The position numbers and the translations under genes were made by a program. Positions 61,490-61,633 of a stretch of DNA of 61,633 nt are shown here, one piece after another (position 1 is the stretch's first letter; every line of letters starts with the position of its first letter). The notes below the pieces were generated by a model, which saw only the letters and a list, made by a program, of their open reading frames with translations, was not told the origin of the DNA and did no database searches. The stretch spans positions 1-61,633 of the forward strand of contig CACELY010000002.1 in NCBI GenBank assembly GCA_902560505.1, read 5' to 3'. Source of the DNA: an uncultured Alphaproteobacteria bacterium. Lineage in GTDB: Bacteria; Pseudomonadota; Alphaproteobacteria; Rhodobacterales; Rhodobacteraceae.

Positions 61490-61633
<144 letters not shown>

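Overview
The window is a gene-dense, AT-rich stretch of chromosome with short intergenic gaps, many TTG and GTG starts and many ATGA or TAATG overlaps. Family content points to a streamlined marine alphaproteobacterium: phosphatidylcholine synthase, a holB of the alphaproteobacterial type with no zinc finger, a dacC-tmk-holB-tatD-MBL gene order, pseudoazurin, and many ABC, DMT and MFS transporters. A SAR116-like lineage is a guess from gene content, not a result. I saw no tRNA, rRNA, CRISPR array, insertion sequence or phage. Once the ORF at 550-1401 is accepted, no gene-free gap exceeds about 260 bases.

Layout. 1-3124: the start of a SulP transporter, a divergent acyl-CoA-dehydrogenase-like ORF with no normal start codon, a small secreted protein, an SDR and a GST. 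3240-8213: a lone flagellin, then a meta-pathway-type hydratase, an ATC-hydrolase-family protein, a membrane-fused alpha/beta hydrolase and a FAD monooxygenase. 8205-14681: a PD-(D/E)XK nuclease, a YceI protein, and a catabolic group of Old Yellow Enzyme, cytochrome P450, thiolase and acyl-CoA ligase. 14775-20140: the housekeeping cluster dacC-tmk-holB-tatD-MBL plus an AEC transporter. 20142-30367: Sel1 proteins, an SDR, an aminotransferase, a hibernation factor, threonine ammonia-lyase, pcs, pseudoazurin, DUF2237, a deaminase and pobA. Upstream of pobA lie a 26-codon ORF with a very strong ribosome binding site and a terminator hairpin.

32162-42974 is the most interesting region. All genes are on the + strand: cofD, cofE and an NADPH:F420 oxidoreductase, then a luciferase-like F420-dependent oxidoreductase, a DMT exporter, a beta-ureidopropionase-like M20 amidohydrolase, a dihydropyrimidinase, and a complete NMT1/ThiY-type ABC importer. 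This is a reductive pyrimidine (or hydantoin) degradation set in which no flavin/Fe-S dihydropyrimidine dehydrogenase is present. An F420-dependent enzyme sits where that first reductase would be expected. My leading hypothesis is an F420H2-dependent dihydropyrimidine-forming reductase supplied by the NADPH:F420 oxidoreductase. A class III aminotransferase just after the operon terminator could handle beta-alanine.

43044-53000: two aminotransferases, SRAP, two DMT transporters, an enoyl-CoA hydratase, an MFS protein, a cNMP-binding protein, a methyltransferase, carbonic anhydrase and SCO1. 53054-54191: two tandem, diverged copies of an unrecognised protein family. 54311-61412: a second nucleobase/nucleoside module, made of a BMP-type ABC importer with a twin-arginine-like signal, a CodA-like deaminase and an MFS transporter. 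The window ends inside leuA. Two uptake-plus-deamination/hydrolysis systems for N-heterocycles within 30 kb suggest that nucleobase nitrogen and carbon are important to this organism.
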